Position numbers and translations under genes: made by a program | Notes under the pieces: generated by a model | Seen by the model: the letters and a program-made list of their open reading frames with translations, nothing else | What the model was told of the DNA's origin: nothing | Databases searched by the model: none | From: an uncultured Eubacteriales bacterium | Lineage (GTDB): Bacteria; Bacillota; Clostridia; Oscillospirales; Oscillospiraceae | Direction: 5' to 3' | Assembly: GCA_902475455.1 (NCBI GenBank) | Contig: CABRZO010000109.1 | Coordinates: 1-8,464, forward strand | Length of the DNA stretch: 8,464 bases | Shown: positions 1 to 5,562 of the stretch, piece by piece | Position numbering within the stretch: position 1 is the first letter of the stretch | Layout: every line of letters begins with the position of its first letter

Positions 1-281
1 AGCAAGTCAACCCGGGAATTGCAAGGAATGAGCCGGTATAAAAAGCAAAATTATCCCGGGGCCATCGCGCCGTTGTATCCCCCGGTAAATCACGGCACAG
101 CCCCTCCGTCATTTCGCTGAAAGCATCTGTTCTCACCGTCATAAAAGCCAGCTTTGATTGACAATGCTCCGATATACTGTTACCATGAAATCAGGAAATA
201 TCTTACTTTTAATCTCATAATTTTATTTCGTTTTTGTAAGTCTGCCTGCTCTGTTATTCTGTCGGAAGGAGGTCAGTCAGG
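1..281. other. Intergenic / left-edge region without a supported gene
   Basis: This stretch is more AT-rich than the rest of the window from about 120 onward and contains the promoter and leader of the secreted-protein gene at 282. Two short frames are open to the left edge. On the plus strand a frame reads from base 1 to a TGA at 118-120 (39 codons), with an ATG at 28 preceded by AAGGA. On the minus strand a frame starts at ATG 142-140 and stays open for 47 codons to base 2, without a convincing ribosome binding site. Both cannot be coding. I recognise neither product, and either could be the end of a gene lying outside the window or chance. A short inverted repeat, AAAGC-CA-GCTTT, lies at about 144-155 just upstream of the candidate -35 box. 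Confidence 0.5.
158..186 (+). promoter_or_regulatory. Candidate sigma-A promoter for the secreted-protein gene
   Basis: A perfect -35 box TTGACA (158-163) is followed after 17 nt by TACCAT (181-186), which matches four of six positions of the -10 consensus and is preceded by TG one base upstream (178-179), giving an extended -10. Transcription would begin near 193, leaving an AT-rich leader of about 89 nt before the ATG at 282. The alternative TATACT at 173-178 has no properly spaced -35 box. The call rests on sequence match only. Confidence 0.6.
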
Positions 282-890
282 ATGAAAAAACGGATCAAAT
301 CGGTTCTCTGCCTTGTCCTGATGCTGGCGCTGTCCCTCTGCTGCACTGCCCCAAGTCTGGCCACCTCCGCCTCCGCCCAGAGCCCCTTGGATAAGGGCTC
401 TGCCACCGCCTGGGAGGCGGTCCCCCTGGAGGAAGCTCAGGCGGTGGATCTCCTGGCCCTCCGGCTGCCGCTTTTCCGGGAAGAGGCTGTCGCCGTATAC
501 AACAAAATCACCTCAGAGGGCGGTAGTGTGGTGGAAGCCCGCACCCATTATCAGGTCGGCTGCGGCTATGCCGTGACCGTAAACTGTCTGGCGGCAATCC
601 TGCCTCAGGAGGGCGGAGGGTGGCGGATTGAGGTACTGGACCTCTGGACCCTGGCCAGCGGAAGTGGAAGCTACACCTGGACGGAATTCTATGTCTACGC
701 CGACATTCCGGAGCCCAATCCCCAAAACATCCGGCTGATGGCCCGGGGCACGCTGACGGTGGAAGCCGCCGTTGACAATCCCGCGGACTGGGAAGCCGCC
801 GGGTTTGCCGGTTCGGTCCCCCAGGATGACACCATCTGTTACAGCAAAACCTTCTCCATTGACCAGGATGTAACGACTGCCATACCCTAA
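282..890 (+). CDS. Secreted protein of unknown function (signal peptide)
   Basis: The product is 202 residues. The first 32 form a typical Sec signal peptide: a basic start (KKRIK), a hydrophobic core at about 7-23, and a likely signal peptidase I site after Ala-Ser-Ala (residues 30-32). The cysteines at 20-21 lack a proper lipobox (the preceding residue is Leu), so a lipoprotein is less likely. The mature part of about 170 residues has no second membrane segment and alternates short hydrophobic and polar or aromatic stretches (for example SGSYTWTEFYVYADI), suggesting a mostly beta domain that acts outside the membrane. I do not recognise a family or catalytic motif. The start is well supported by AAGGAGG at 266-272, nine bases before the ATG. 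It appears monocistronic, with its own promoter upstream and a hairpin terminator downstream, and it converges on the FAD-dependent dehydrogenase. Confidence 0.8.
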   Translation: MKKRIKSVLCLVLMLALSLCCTAPSLATSASAQSPLDKGSATAWEAVPLEEAQAVDLLALRLPLFREEAVAVYNKITSEGGSVVEARTHYQVGCGYAVTVNCLAAILPQEGGGWRIEVLDLWTLASGSGSYTWTEFYVYADIPEPNPQNIRLMARGTLTVEAAVDNPADWEAAGFAGSVPQDDTICYSKTFSIDQDVTTAIP

Positions 891-941
891 GGCCGGGGAT
901 GGAATTCGTTCACCGATTCTCTTCTCCATGGCTGCAAGCAC

Positions 942-981
942 AACAGCGCCGGCCCTGAAAACAGGGCTGGCGCTGTTATTT
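942..981 (+). terminator. Intrinsic terminator between convergent genes
   Basis: Two 16-nt arms (942-957 and 962-977) pair around an AAAA loop with only a G-U wobble in the plus-strand RNA, and are followed by ATTTT (978-982). The T-rich side is on the plus strand, so it mainly ends the secreted-protein transcript. Read from the minus strand, the same hairpin lies after the dehydrogenase stop codon but has one A-C mismatch and is followed by GTGCTTGC, a poor U-tract. It may still work in that direction with lower efficiency. Confidence 0.8.
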
Positions 982-986
982 TCTGA

Positions 987-2588
987 TTATAGCTGATCTT
1001 CCCAATCGCCCCGGGCGATGGCCTCCGCCACCCGGATGCCGTCCACCGCCGCCGAGACGATGCCCCCGGCGTAGCCGCAGCCCTCGCCGCAGGGGTAGAC
1101 ACCCCCCAGGGTGGACTGAAGCCGGTCATCCCGCAGCACCCGCACTGGGGAGGAGGAACGGGTTTCCACTCCGGTGAGCACCACATCCTCCCCGGCAAAG
1201 CCATGCACCTTCCGGTCAAAGATGGGCAGCGCCTCCCGGAGAGTTTGGGTGACATAATCCGGCAGGCACAAACCCACATCCGTCCAGGCCACTCCGGGGG
1301 TATAGGTGGGCGTGATGGTGCCGGGGCCCTGGGAGGGTCTGTTCCGAAGGAAATCCCCCACCAGCTGGGCCGGGGCCACAAAGCCTCCGCCCCCCTGCCG
1401 GTAGGCCAGCCGCTCCCAGTGGGTCTGGAAGCGGACCCCGGCCAGGGGATCATCGCCTCCGAAGTCCCCGGGACCTACCCCCACCAGGAAACCGCCGTTG
1501 ATGTTTTTCCCGTCCCGGGCGCGGTAGCTCATGCCGTTGGTGACCAGGGCCCCGGGCTCTGAGGCGGCGGCCACCACCTCCCCGCCGGGGCAGACGCAGA
1601 AGGTGAAGGCACTGCGGCCCGAGGGCAGATGGCAGGATAATTTATAGTCGCTGGGGGGCAGCTTGTCCCAGGCCGGGCCGAACTGGGCCTGACTGATGGC
1701 CTGCTGGCTGTGCTCAATGCGCACCCCGATGGCGAAGGGTTTCTGCTCCATGGGCAGCCCGGAGCGGCGGAAGGACTCATAATTCTCCGGGTCCGAGTGG
1801 CCCACCGCCAGCACCACCGTGTCCGCCACCAGGTGGTAGTTCTCCCCCTTCTCCTGATCCCGGACCGTCAGGCCGGTGAGCCGGTCCCCGGTCTGGTGCA
1901 GAGCTATGAGCCGATGGCCGTAGCGCAGCTCGCAGCCCAGCTCCAGCAGCTCCCGCCGGAGGTTGACCACCACCTGCCGCAGCCGGTCGGTGCCGATGTG
2001 AGGCTTGAAGGAATACAGGATGTCCTCCGGGGCCCCGGCCTGGGCGAAGGTTTCAAAGACGGCGGTAACCCGGGGATCGTTGATGCCGGTGGTCAGCTTT
2101 CCGTCGGAGAAGGTGCCGGCGCCCCCCTCCCCGAACTGGACGTTGGAATCCGGATTCAGTGCTCCGGTGGTCCAGAAGGTTTCTACATCTTTGACCCGCT
2201 GCTCCACCGGCTTACCCCGCTCCAGCACAATGCAGGGGATGCCCGCCCGGGCCAGAAACAGGGCGCAGAACAGGCCCGCCGGGCCCATGCCCACCACCAC
2301 CGGTTTTTCCCCGCCTCTGCGGCCCACCGGGGGAAAGTGGTATTCCCGCCGGATCACCGGCTTCACCTGCCGCAGATTGCGGCGCAGGATGGCCGACTCC
2401 CGGGGCAGCTGGGTCTGCACCGTGCAAACCAGGTGGATCTGGTCCTTTTTCCGGGCATCCACCGACTGCTTGACCATCCGAAGCTCCCCCAGCTCGGAGG
2501 CCGGAATAGAGAGCAGCTTGGCAATCTTACGGCGCAGGACGTCCTCGTCTCCCTCTACCGGTATATGCAGGTCGCTGATCTGGATCAT
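987..2588 (-). CDS. FAD-dependent dehydrogenase, COG2509 type
   Basis: The product is 533 residues and resembles the uncharacterised FAD-dependent dehydrogenases grouped as COG2509. An N-terminal region of about 90 residues precedes the flavin domain. The Rossmann dinucleotide motif is at about 97-125 (GMGPAG at 100-105, with Glu123 at the end of the second strand placed to bind the ribose). A conserved FGEGGAGTFSDGKL stretch lies at 152-165 and a second FAD-contact motif GEGCGYAGGI at 501-510, close to the C-terminus. The substrate is unknown for this family, and no membrane segment or signal peptide is visible, so a cytosolic redox enzyme is expected. The frame stays open far upstream (to about 3095), but the ATG at 2588 is preferred: it has AGAGGAAAG just before it, and the extension would run antisense through the neighbouring gene and reads as low-complexity antisense protein. 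The gene is divergent from the unknown gene starting near 2694. Confidence 0.9.
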   Translation of the reverse strand: MIQISDLHIPVEGDEDVLRRKIAKLLSIPASELGELRMVKQSVDARKKDQIHLVCTVQTQLPRESAILRRNLRQVKPVIRREYHFPPVGRRGGEKPVVVGMGPAGLFCALFLARAGIPCIVLERGKPVEQRVKDVETFWTTGALNPDSNVQFGEGGAGTFSDGKLTTGINDPRVTAVFETFAQAGAPEDILYSFKPHIGTDRLRQVVVNLRRELLELGCELRYGHRLIALHQTGDRLTGLTVRDQEKGENYHLVADTVVLAVGHSDPENYESFRRSGLPMEQKPFAIGVRIEHSQQAISQAQFGPAWDKLPPSDYKLSCHLPSGRSAFTFCVCPGGEVVAAASEPGALVTNGMSYRARDGKNINGGFLVGVGPGDFGGDDPLAGVRFQTHWERLAYRQGGGGFVAPAQLVGDFLRNRPSQGPGTITPTYTPGVAWTDVGLCLPDYVTQTLREALPIFDRKVHGFAGEDVVLTGVETRSSSPVRVLRDDRLQSTLGGVYPCGEGCGYAGGIVSAAVDGIRVAEAIARGDWEDQL

Positions 2589-2607
2589 GGCTTTCCTCTT
2601 TTCTGAC

Positions 2608-2628
2608 CGGCCGCCCAGGGAGCGGCCG
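2608..2628 (-). promoter_or_regulatory. GC hairpin in the dehydrogenase leader
   Basis: Seven-base arms (2608-2614 and 2622-2628, all G or C) pair perfectly around a 7-nt loop. The element lies in the 5' leader of the minus-strand dehydrogenase gene, about 10 nt upstream of its ribosome binding site. No T-tract follows it in the minus direction, so it is not an intrinsic terminator. It could affect mRNA stability or translation, but a chance GC-rich palindrome is also possible. Confidence 0.35.
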
Positions 2629-2652
2629 CATCCGTAGTCATCAAATCGTTTT

Positions 2653-2681
2653 ATTTTACCACGGCAGCGCATAGTTTGAAA
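2653..2681 (-). promoter_or_regulatory. Possible promoter for the FAD-dependent dehydrogenase
   Basis: On the minus strand TAAAAT (2658-2653) matches five of six -10 positions. It sits 17 nt downstream of TTTCAA (2681-2676), a weak -35 match of three of six. The region is the only AT-rich part of the divergent gap, which supports promoter activity there, but the -35 box is poor. I saw no convincing plus-strand promoter in the same gap for the divergent gene. Confidence 0.35.
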
Positions 2682-2693
2682 GCGGTGATGGAA

Positions 2694-3353
2694 ATGAACG
2701 CTTATTTTTTCTTTTCCCGGCGCCGCAGGCTCCGGGTGTGGCAGGAGGAAGTGTTGGGGATGCCTCTGCTGCGGCTGGAACTGCCCGCCCAGCTCACAAG
2801 CCGGGTCTGCCGCCGGGCGGAGTATTTTCTGGCCCGGTGCGGCGTCCACCAGCTGCTCAACCAGCCCCCGGAGTGGCCCGGTGACCCTCTGCCCGACCTG
2901 ATCCCCACCCGGGGGCTCTGGGCCCAAAAGGCGCCGGAGGCCGCCCTGTTTCTGCTGCGCCGGCAGGGACTGGACCCGGCTCAGGCCACGGTGGAATTCT
3001 GCGGCCAGCGTTTTCTCCCCCAGGCGGAGCAGGCCATTCTGACCCTGGTGCCCCGGGTGCGCTCCATCTCCCTGTCTCTGCCGGCGCCGGAGCAATTCAT
3101 CTGGCGTTTGCAGCGGGAATACGGCATCTCCCCCAGCTCCGCCCCGGGGGATCTGGCCCTGTGCTACACCCCCGCCCTGCGGCCCAACATGCTGCCCCTG
3201 TGGCAGCAGCGGCCCCAGGTGGAGGGGGCCAGCCTCTACTGTCCCATCCCGGATTCTCCCCAGGGCTGCCCCACCCTGCCCCTGCTGGCGGCGCTGGAGG
3301 AACAGGGCAGGCTACCGGCGGAAGAAATCCAAATCTGTTCGGATTTTTCTTGA
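2694..3353 (+). CDS. Unrecognised soluble protein, possible alpha/beta fold
   Basis: From the ATG at 2694 the product is 219 residues. In-frame alternatives are ATG 2688 and TTG 2676, and no strong ribosome binding site decides between them; 2694 gives the start MNAYFFFSRRRRL. The protein is rich in Arg, Leu, Pro and Gln and has no signal peptide or membrane span. Residues about 96-160 show an alternation of short hydrophobic strands (ATVEFCG, SISLSL, LALCYT) and amphipathic helices (LPQAEQAILTLV, EQFIWRLQREYGI), which would fit a Rossmann-like alpha/beta domain. That is a reading of the pattern, not a family match. I do not recognise the family. The coding case rests on length, codon bias like the neighbours, a sensible protein composition, and position between divergent and co-directional genes. 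There is no terminator after it, and its TGA stop lies inside the greA promoter, so transcripts may read through into greA. Confidence 0.75.
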   Translation: MNAYFFFSRRRRLRVWQEEVLGMPLLRLELPAQLTSRVCRRAEYFLARCGVHQLLNQPPEWPGDPLPDLIPTRGLWAQKAPEAALFLLRRQGLDPAQATVEFCGQRFLPQAEQAILTLVPRVRSISLSLPAPEQFIWRLQREYGISPSSAPGDLALCYTPALRPNMLPLWQQRPQVEGASLYCPIPDSPQGCPTLPLLAALEEQGRLPAEEIQICSDFS

Positions 3354-3378
3354 CATACCTTTATATGTAACTTATAAT
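3350..3378 (+). promoter_or_regulatory. Consensus sigma-A promoter of greA-lysS
   Basis: TTGACA (3350-3355) and TATAAT (3373-3378) are separated by exactly 17 nt, a perfect match to the bacterial vegetative promoter. The stop codon of the preceding gene (TGA, 3351-3353) is embedded in the -35 box. Transcription should start near 3385, giving a leader of about 105 nt before the greA ATG. Confidence 0.92.
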
Positions 3379-3404
3379 GCTTTAGATAATGTAGCAGTAT
3401 GTGC

Positions 3405-3450
3405 TTTTTCCGCTTTTTATGAACCTTCGTTCCACTTTTCTGCGGAAAAA
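3405..3450 (+). promoter_or_regulatory. Structured greA leader (9-bp inverted repeat)
   Basis: TTTTTCCGC (3405-3413) and GCGGAAAAA (3442-3450) are perfect complements and can form a 9-bp stem enclosing 28 nt. Inside the loop, GAAC (3421-3424) and GTTC (3429-3432) can form a small 4-bp hairpin. No T-tract follows the outer stem, so it is not a terminator. It ends about 20 nt before the greA ribosome binding site. Function is unknown. Confidence 0.45.
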
Positions 3451-3471
3451 GACGTGATTACCAGTAATTTT

Positions 3472-3477
3472 GGAAGG
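3472..3477 (+). promoter_or_regulatory. greA ribosome binding site with long spacing
   Basis: GGAAGG lies 13 nt before the ATG at 3491, longer than the usual 5-9 nt. An in-frame TTG at 3470 overlaps this site and would add MEGCVSF, but the GreA family starts at the equivalent of MAKVYKLT, so 3491 is the better start despite the spacing. Confidence 0.5.
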
Positions 3478-3490
3478 TTGTGTTTCTTTT

Positions 3491-3961
3491 ATGGCAAAAG
3501 TGTACAAACTGACCGCCGCCCGGCTCAAAGAGCTGCAGGACGAAATGGTATGGATGAAGACCGTCCGGGAAAAGGAAGTGGCCGAGCTCATCAAAGAGGC
3601 CCGCTCCTTCGGCGATCTGTCGGAAAACAGCGAGTATGATGAGGCGAAAAACGAGCAGGGCAAGCTCTACTCCCGTATGGCTGAGGTGGAGGATATCCTG
3701 GCCAACTATGAGCTCATCGACGAGAGCGAGTTCGACGCCGCCACCATCCATCCCGGCTGCGTGGTCAAGGTCCACTCCGTGGAAATGAACATGGATCTGG
3801 AGTACAAGATCGTGGGTTCCCAGGAGGCCGACCCCATGCACGGCCGCATCTCCGAGGAGTCCCCCTTCGGCCGGGCCCTGATGGGCAAGCGGCTGGGTGA
3901 CGAGGTGGTGGTGGACGCCCCCGCCGGTCAGACCCATTACACCATTGTGAGCATTTCCTGA
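3491..3961 (+). CDS. greA: Transcription elongation (cleavage) factor GreA
   Basis: The 156-residue product matches the usual GreA length (about 157). GreA enters the secondary channel of RNA polymerase and stimulates cleavage of backtracked RNA so that stalled complexes resume. The N-terminal coiled coil spans about 5-75, and its acidic tip is the signature GDLSENSEYDEAK (41-53). Asp42 and Glu45 correspond to the catalytic acidic pair known from E. coli GreA (D41, E44). The C-terminal FKBP-like domain (about 85-156) carries the typical SPFGRALMGKRLGDEV stretch (124-139). The start is chosen by family alignment. The gene has its own consensus promoter and is followed 30 nt later by lysS, so the two form an operon, a pairing common in Firmicutes. 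Nothing in the protein looks damaged or unusual. Confidence 0.96.
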   Translation: MAKVYKLTAARLKELQDEMVWMKTVREKEVAELIKEARSFGDLSENSEYDEAKNEQGKLYSRMAEVEDILANYELIDESEFDAATIHPGCVVKVHSVEMNMDLEYKIVGSQEADPMHGRISEESPFGRALMGKRLGDEVVVDAPAGQTHYTIVSIS

Positions 3962-3991
3962 TCAGAGAAAGAGAAAGAAGGAGTTCAACTC

Positions 3992-5476
3992 ATGGCCGAG
4001 AAGCAGTCCAACGGCAATCAGAAGGTCTCGGAGCAGCAGGTCCGCCGGGAGAAGCTGGCCCTCCTTCAGGAGGCAGGCCGGGATCCCTTTGTGCAGACCA
4101 AGTTCTCCGCTGACACCTTCAGCACGGATATTACCGAACATTTTGACGAAATGGAGGGCAAGATCGTCACCATCGCCGGCCGCCTGATGAGCAAGCGCGG
4201 CATGGGCAAGGTGTCCTTCTGCGACCTCCAGGACAAGAAGGGCCGGGTGCAGCTCTACGTCCGCCGGGATCTGGTGGGTGAGGAAGAGTACGCCTGGTTC
4301 AAGAAGTATGACACCGGCGACATCGTGGGTGTCACCGGCGAGGTGTTCCGCACCGAAAAGGGCCAGATCTCCGTCCGGGCCAGCCAGGTGACTCTGCTGG
4401 TCAAGGCGCTGCAGCCCCTGCCCGAGAAGTTCCACGGGCTCACCGACCAGGAGACCCGCTATCGTCAGCGCTATGTGGATCTGATCGTCAACCCCGACGT
4501 GAAGGACACCTTTGTCAAGCGCAGCCTGATCCTGCGGGAGCTGCGCTCCTATCTGGACGGCAAGGGCTTTCTGGAGGTGGACACCCCCATCCTGACCCCC
4601 TTTGAGATCGGCGCCTCCGCCCGTCCCTTCATCACCCACCACAACTCTCTGGACATGGACATGGTGCTGCGCATCGAGACCGAGCTGTATCTGAAGCGGC
4701 TCATCGTGGGCGGTATGGACCGGGTCTATGAGGTGGGCCGTATCTTCCGCAACGAGGGTATGGACACCAAGCACAACCCGGAATTCACCACCATCGAGCT
4801 CTACCAGGCCTACACCGATTACTACGGCATGATGGATCTGGTGGAAGATATGATGAAAACCGTGGCCCAGAAGGTGTGCGGCAGCCTGGTGATTCCCTAT
4901 CAGGGCCAGCAGATTGATCTGAGCCACTGGGATCGGCTGACCATGACCGAGGCCGTCAAGAAGTATTCCGGCGTGGACTTTGACGCCATCACCTCCGATG
5001 AGGAGGCCATCGCCTGCGCCAAGGAGCACCATGTGGAGCTGCCCGAAGTGCCCACCAAGGGCGCCATTCTGGCGGAGTTCTTTGACGCCTTTGTGGAGGA
5101 CAAGCTGATTCAGCCCACCTTCATCTACGACTATCCCGTGGAGATCAGCCCCCTGGCCAAGCGGAAGCCGGAGAATCCCGGCATCACTGAGCGGTTTGAG
5201 TACTTCATCAACGCCACCGAGTTTGGCAACGCCTTCTCCGAGCTCAACGACCCCATCGACCAGAAGGGCCGCTTCGAACGTCAGGTGGCGGAGCGGAAGG
5301 CTCTGGATCCCGACTGCAAGGCCCAGGTGGACTACGACTTCATCAACGCCCTGGAGTACGGCCTGCCCCCCACCGGCGGCCTGGGCTTCGGTGTGGACCG
5401 GCTGGTTATGCTGCTCACCGACTCCGCTTCTATCCGGGACGTGCTGCTCTTCCCCACCATGAAGCCCATTGACTGA
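3992..5476 (+). CDS. lysS: Lysyl-tRNA synthetase, class II
   Basis: The 494-residue product charges tRNA-Lys with lysine using ATP, and its length is typical of bacterial class II LysRS. The N-terminal OB-fold anticodon-binding domain covers about 57-140. The catalytic core follows, with a motif 1 region at about 178-205, the conserved ARPFITHHNSLDMDM segment (210-224), motif 2 at 244-274 (RIFRNEGMDTKHNPEFT, Arg253 being the ATP-contacting arginine type) and motif 3 GLGFGVDRLVMLL (463-475), ending in FPTMKP as in other LysRS proteins. The start is firm: AAGGAG at 3978-3983 sits 8 nt before the ATG. It is the second gene of the greA-lysS unit and is followed directly by a strong terminator. 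No T-box or lysine riboswitch is visible in the leader of this operon, so control by uncharged tRNA is not indicated. Confidence 0.97.
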   Translation: MAEKQSNGNQKVSEQQVRREKLALLQEAGRDPFVQTKFSADTFSTDITEHFDEMEGKIVTIAGRLMSKRGMGKVSFCDLQDKKGRVQLYVRRDLVGEEEYAWFKKYDTGDIVGVTGEVFRTEKGQISVRASQVTLLVKALQPLPEKFHGLTDQETRYRQRYVDLIVNPDVKDTFVKRSLILRELRSYLDGKGFLEVDTPILTPFEIGASARPFITHHNSLDMDMVLRIETELYLKRLIVGGMDRVYEVGRIFRNEGMDTKHNPEFTTIELYQAYTDYYGMMDLVEDMMKTVAQKVCGSLVIPYQGQQIDLSHWDRLTMTEAVKKYSGVDFDAITSDEEAIACAKEHHVELPEVPTKGAILAEFFDAFVEDKLIQPTFIYDYPVEISPLAKRKPENPGITERFEYFINATEFGNAFSELNDPIDQKGRFERQVAERKALDPDCKAQVDYDFINALEYGLPPTGGLGFGVDRLVMLLTDSASIRDVLLFPTMKPID

Positions 5477-5483
5477 CGAATGA

Positions 5484-5536
5484 GCATAGCGGAACCCAAC
5501 GTTCCGCTATGCTTTTCCGCTTTTTTTCTTTTTTCC
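5484..5536 (+). terminator. Strong intrinsic terminator after lysS
   Basis: A perfect 12-bp stem (5484-5495 with 5501-5512) closes a 5-nt loop and is followed by a long T-rich tail (5513-5534) interrupted by CCGC. It begins 8 nt after the lysS stop codon. It should end most greA-lysS transcripts, and its tail ends about 15 nt before the ribosome binding site of the next gene. Confidence 0.93.
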
Positions 5537-5562
5537 ATTCTGCCCAGAGAGGAGGCCCCATC

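Noticed and set aside
171..180. TATACT (173-178) as the -10 box of the secreted-protein promoter.
   Set aside because: It lies only 9 nt after TTGACA and has no -35 box at 16-18 nt; TACCAT at 181-186 has the right spacing and an extended -10.
2589..3095. The minus-strand dehydrogenase frame stays open for about 169 more codons upstream of ATG 2588.
   Set aside because: The extension runs antisense through the 2694-3353 gene, crosses the AT-rich divergent gap, lacks a ribosome binding site at its start and reads as low-complexity sequence; ATG 2588 has a good site and gives a normal family start.
3379..3490. A T-box or lysine riboswitch in the leader of the greA-lysS operon.
   Set aside because: The leader is only about 105 nt, has no T-box consensus and no terminator/antiterminator pair, and is far shorter than a lysine riboswitch.
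3962..5032. A 356-codon minus-strand open frame opposite lysS.
   Set aside because: Shadow frame caused by GC-biased codons; the translation is His/Gly/Leu-rich with no motif, while lysS in sense is unmistakable.
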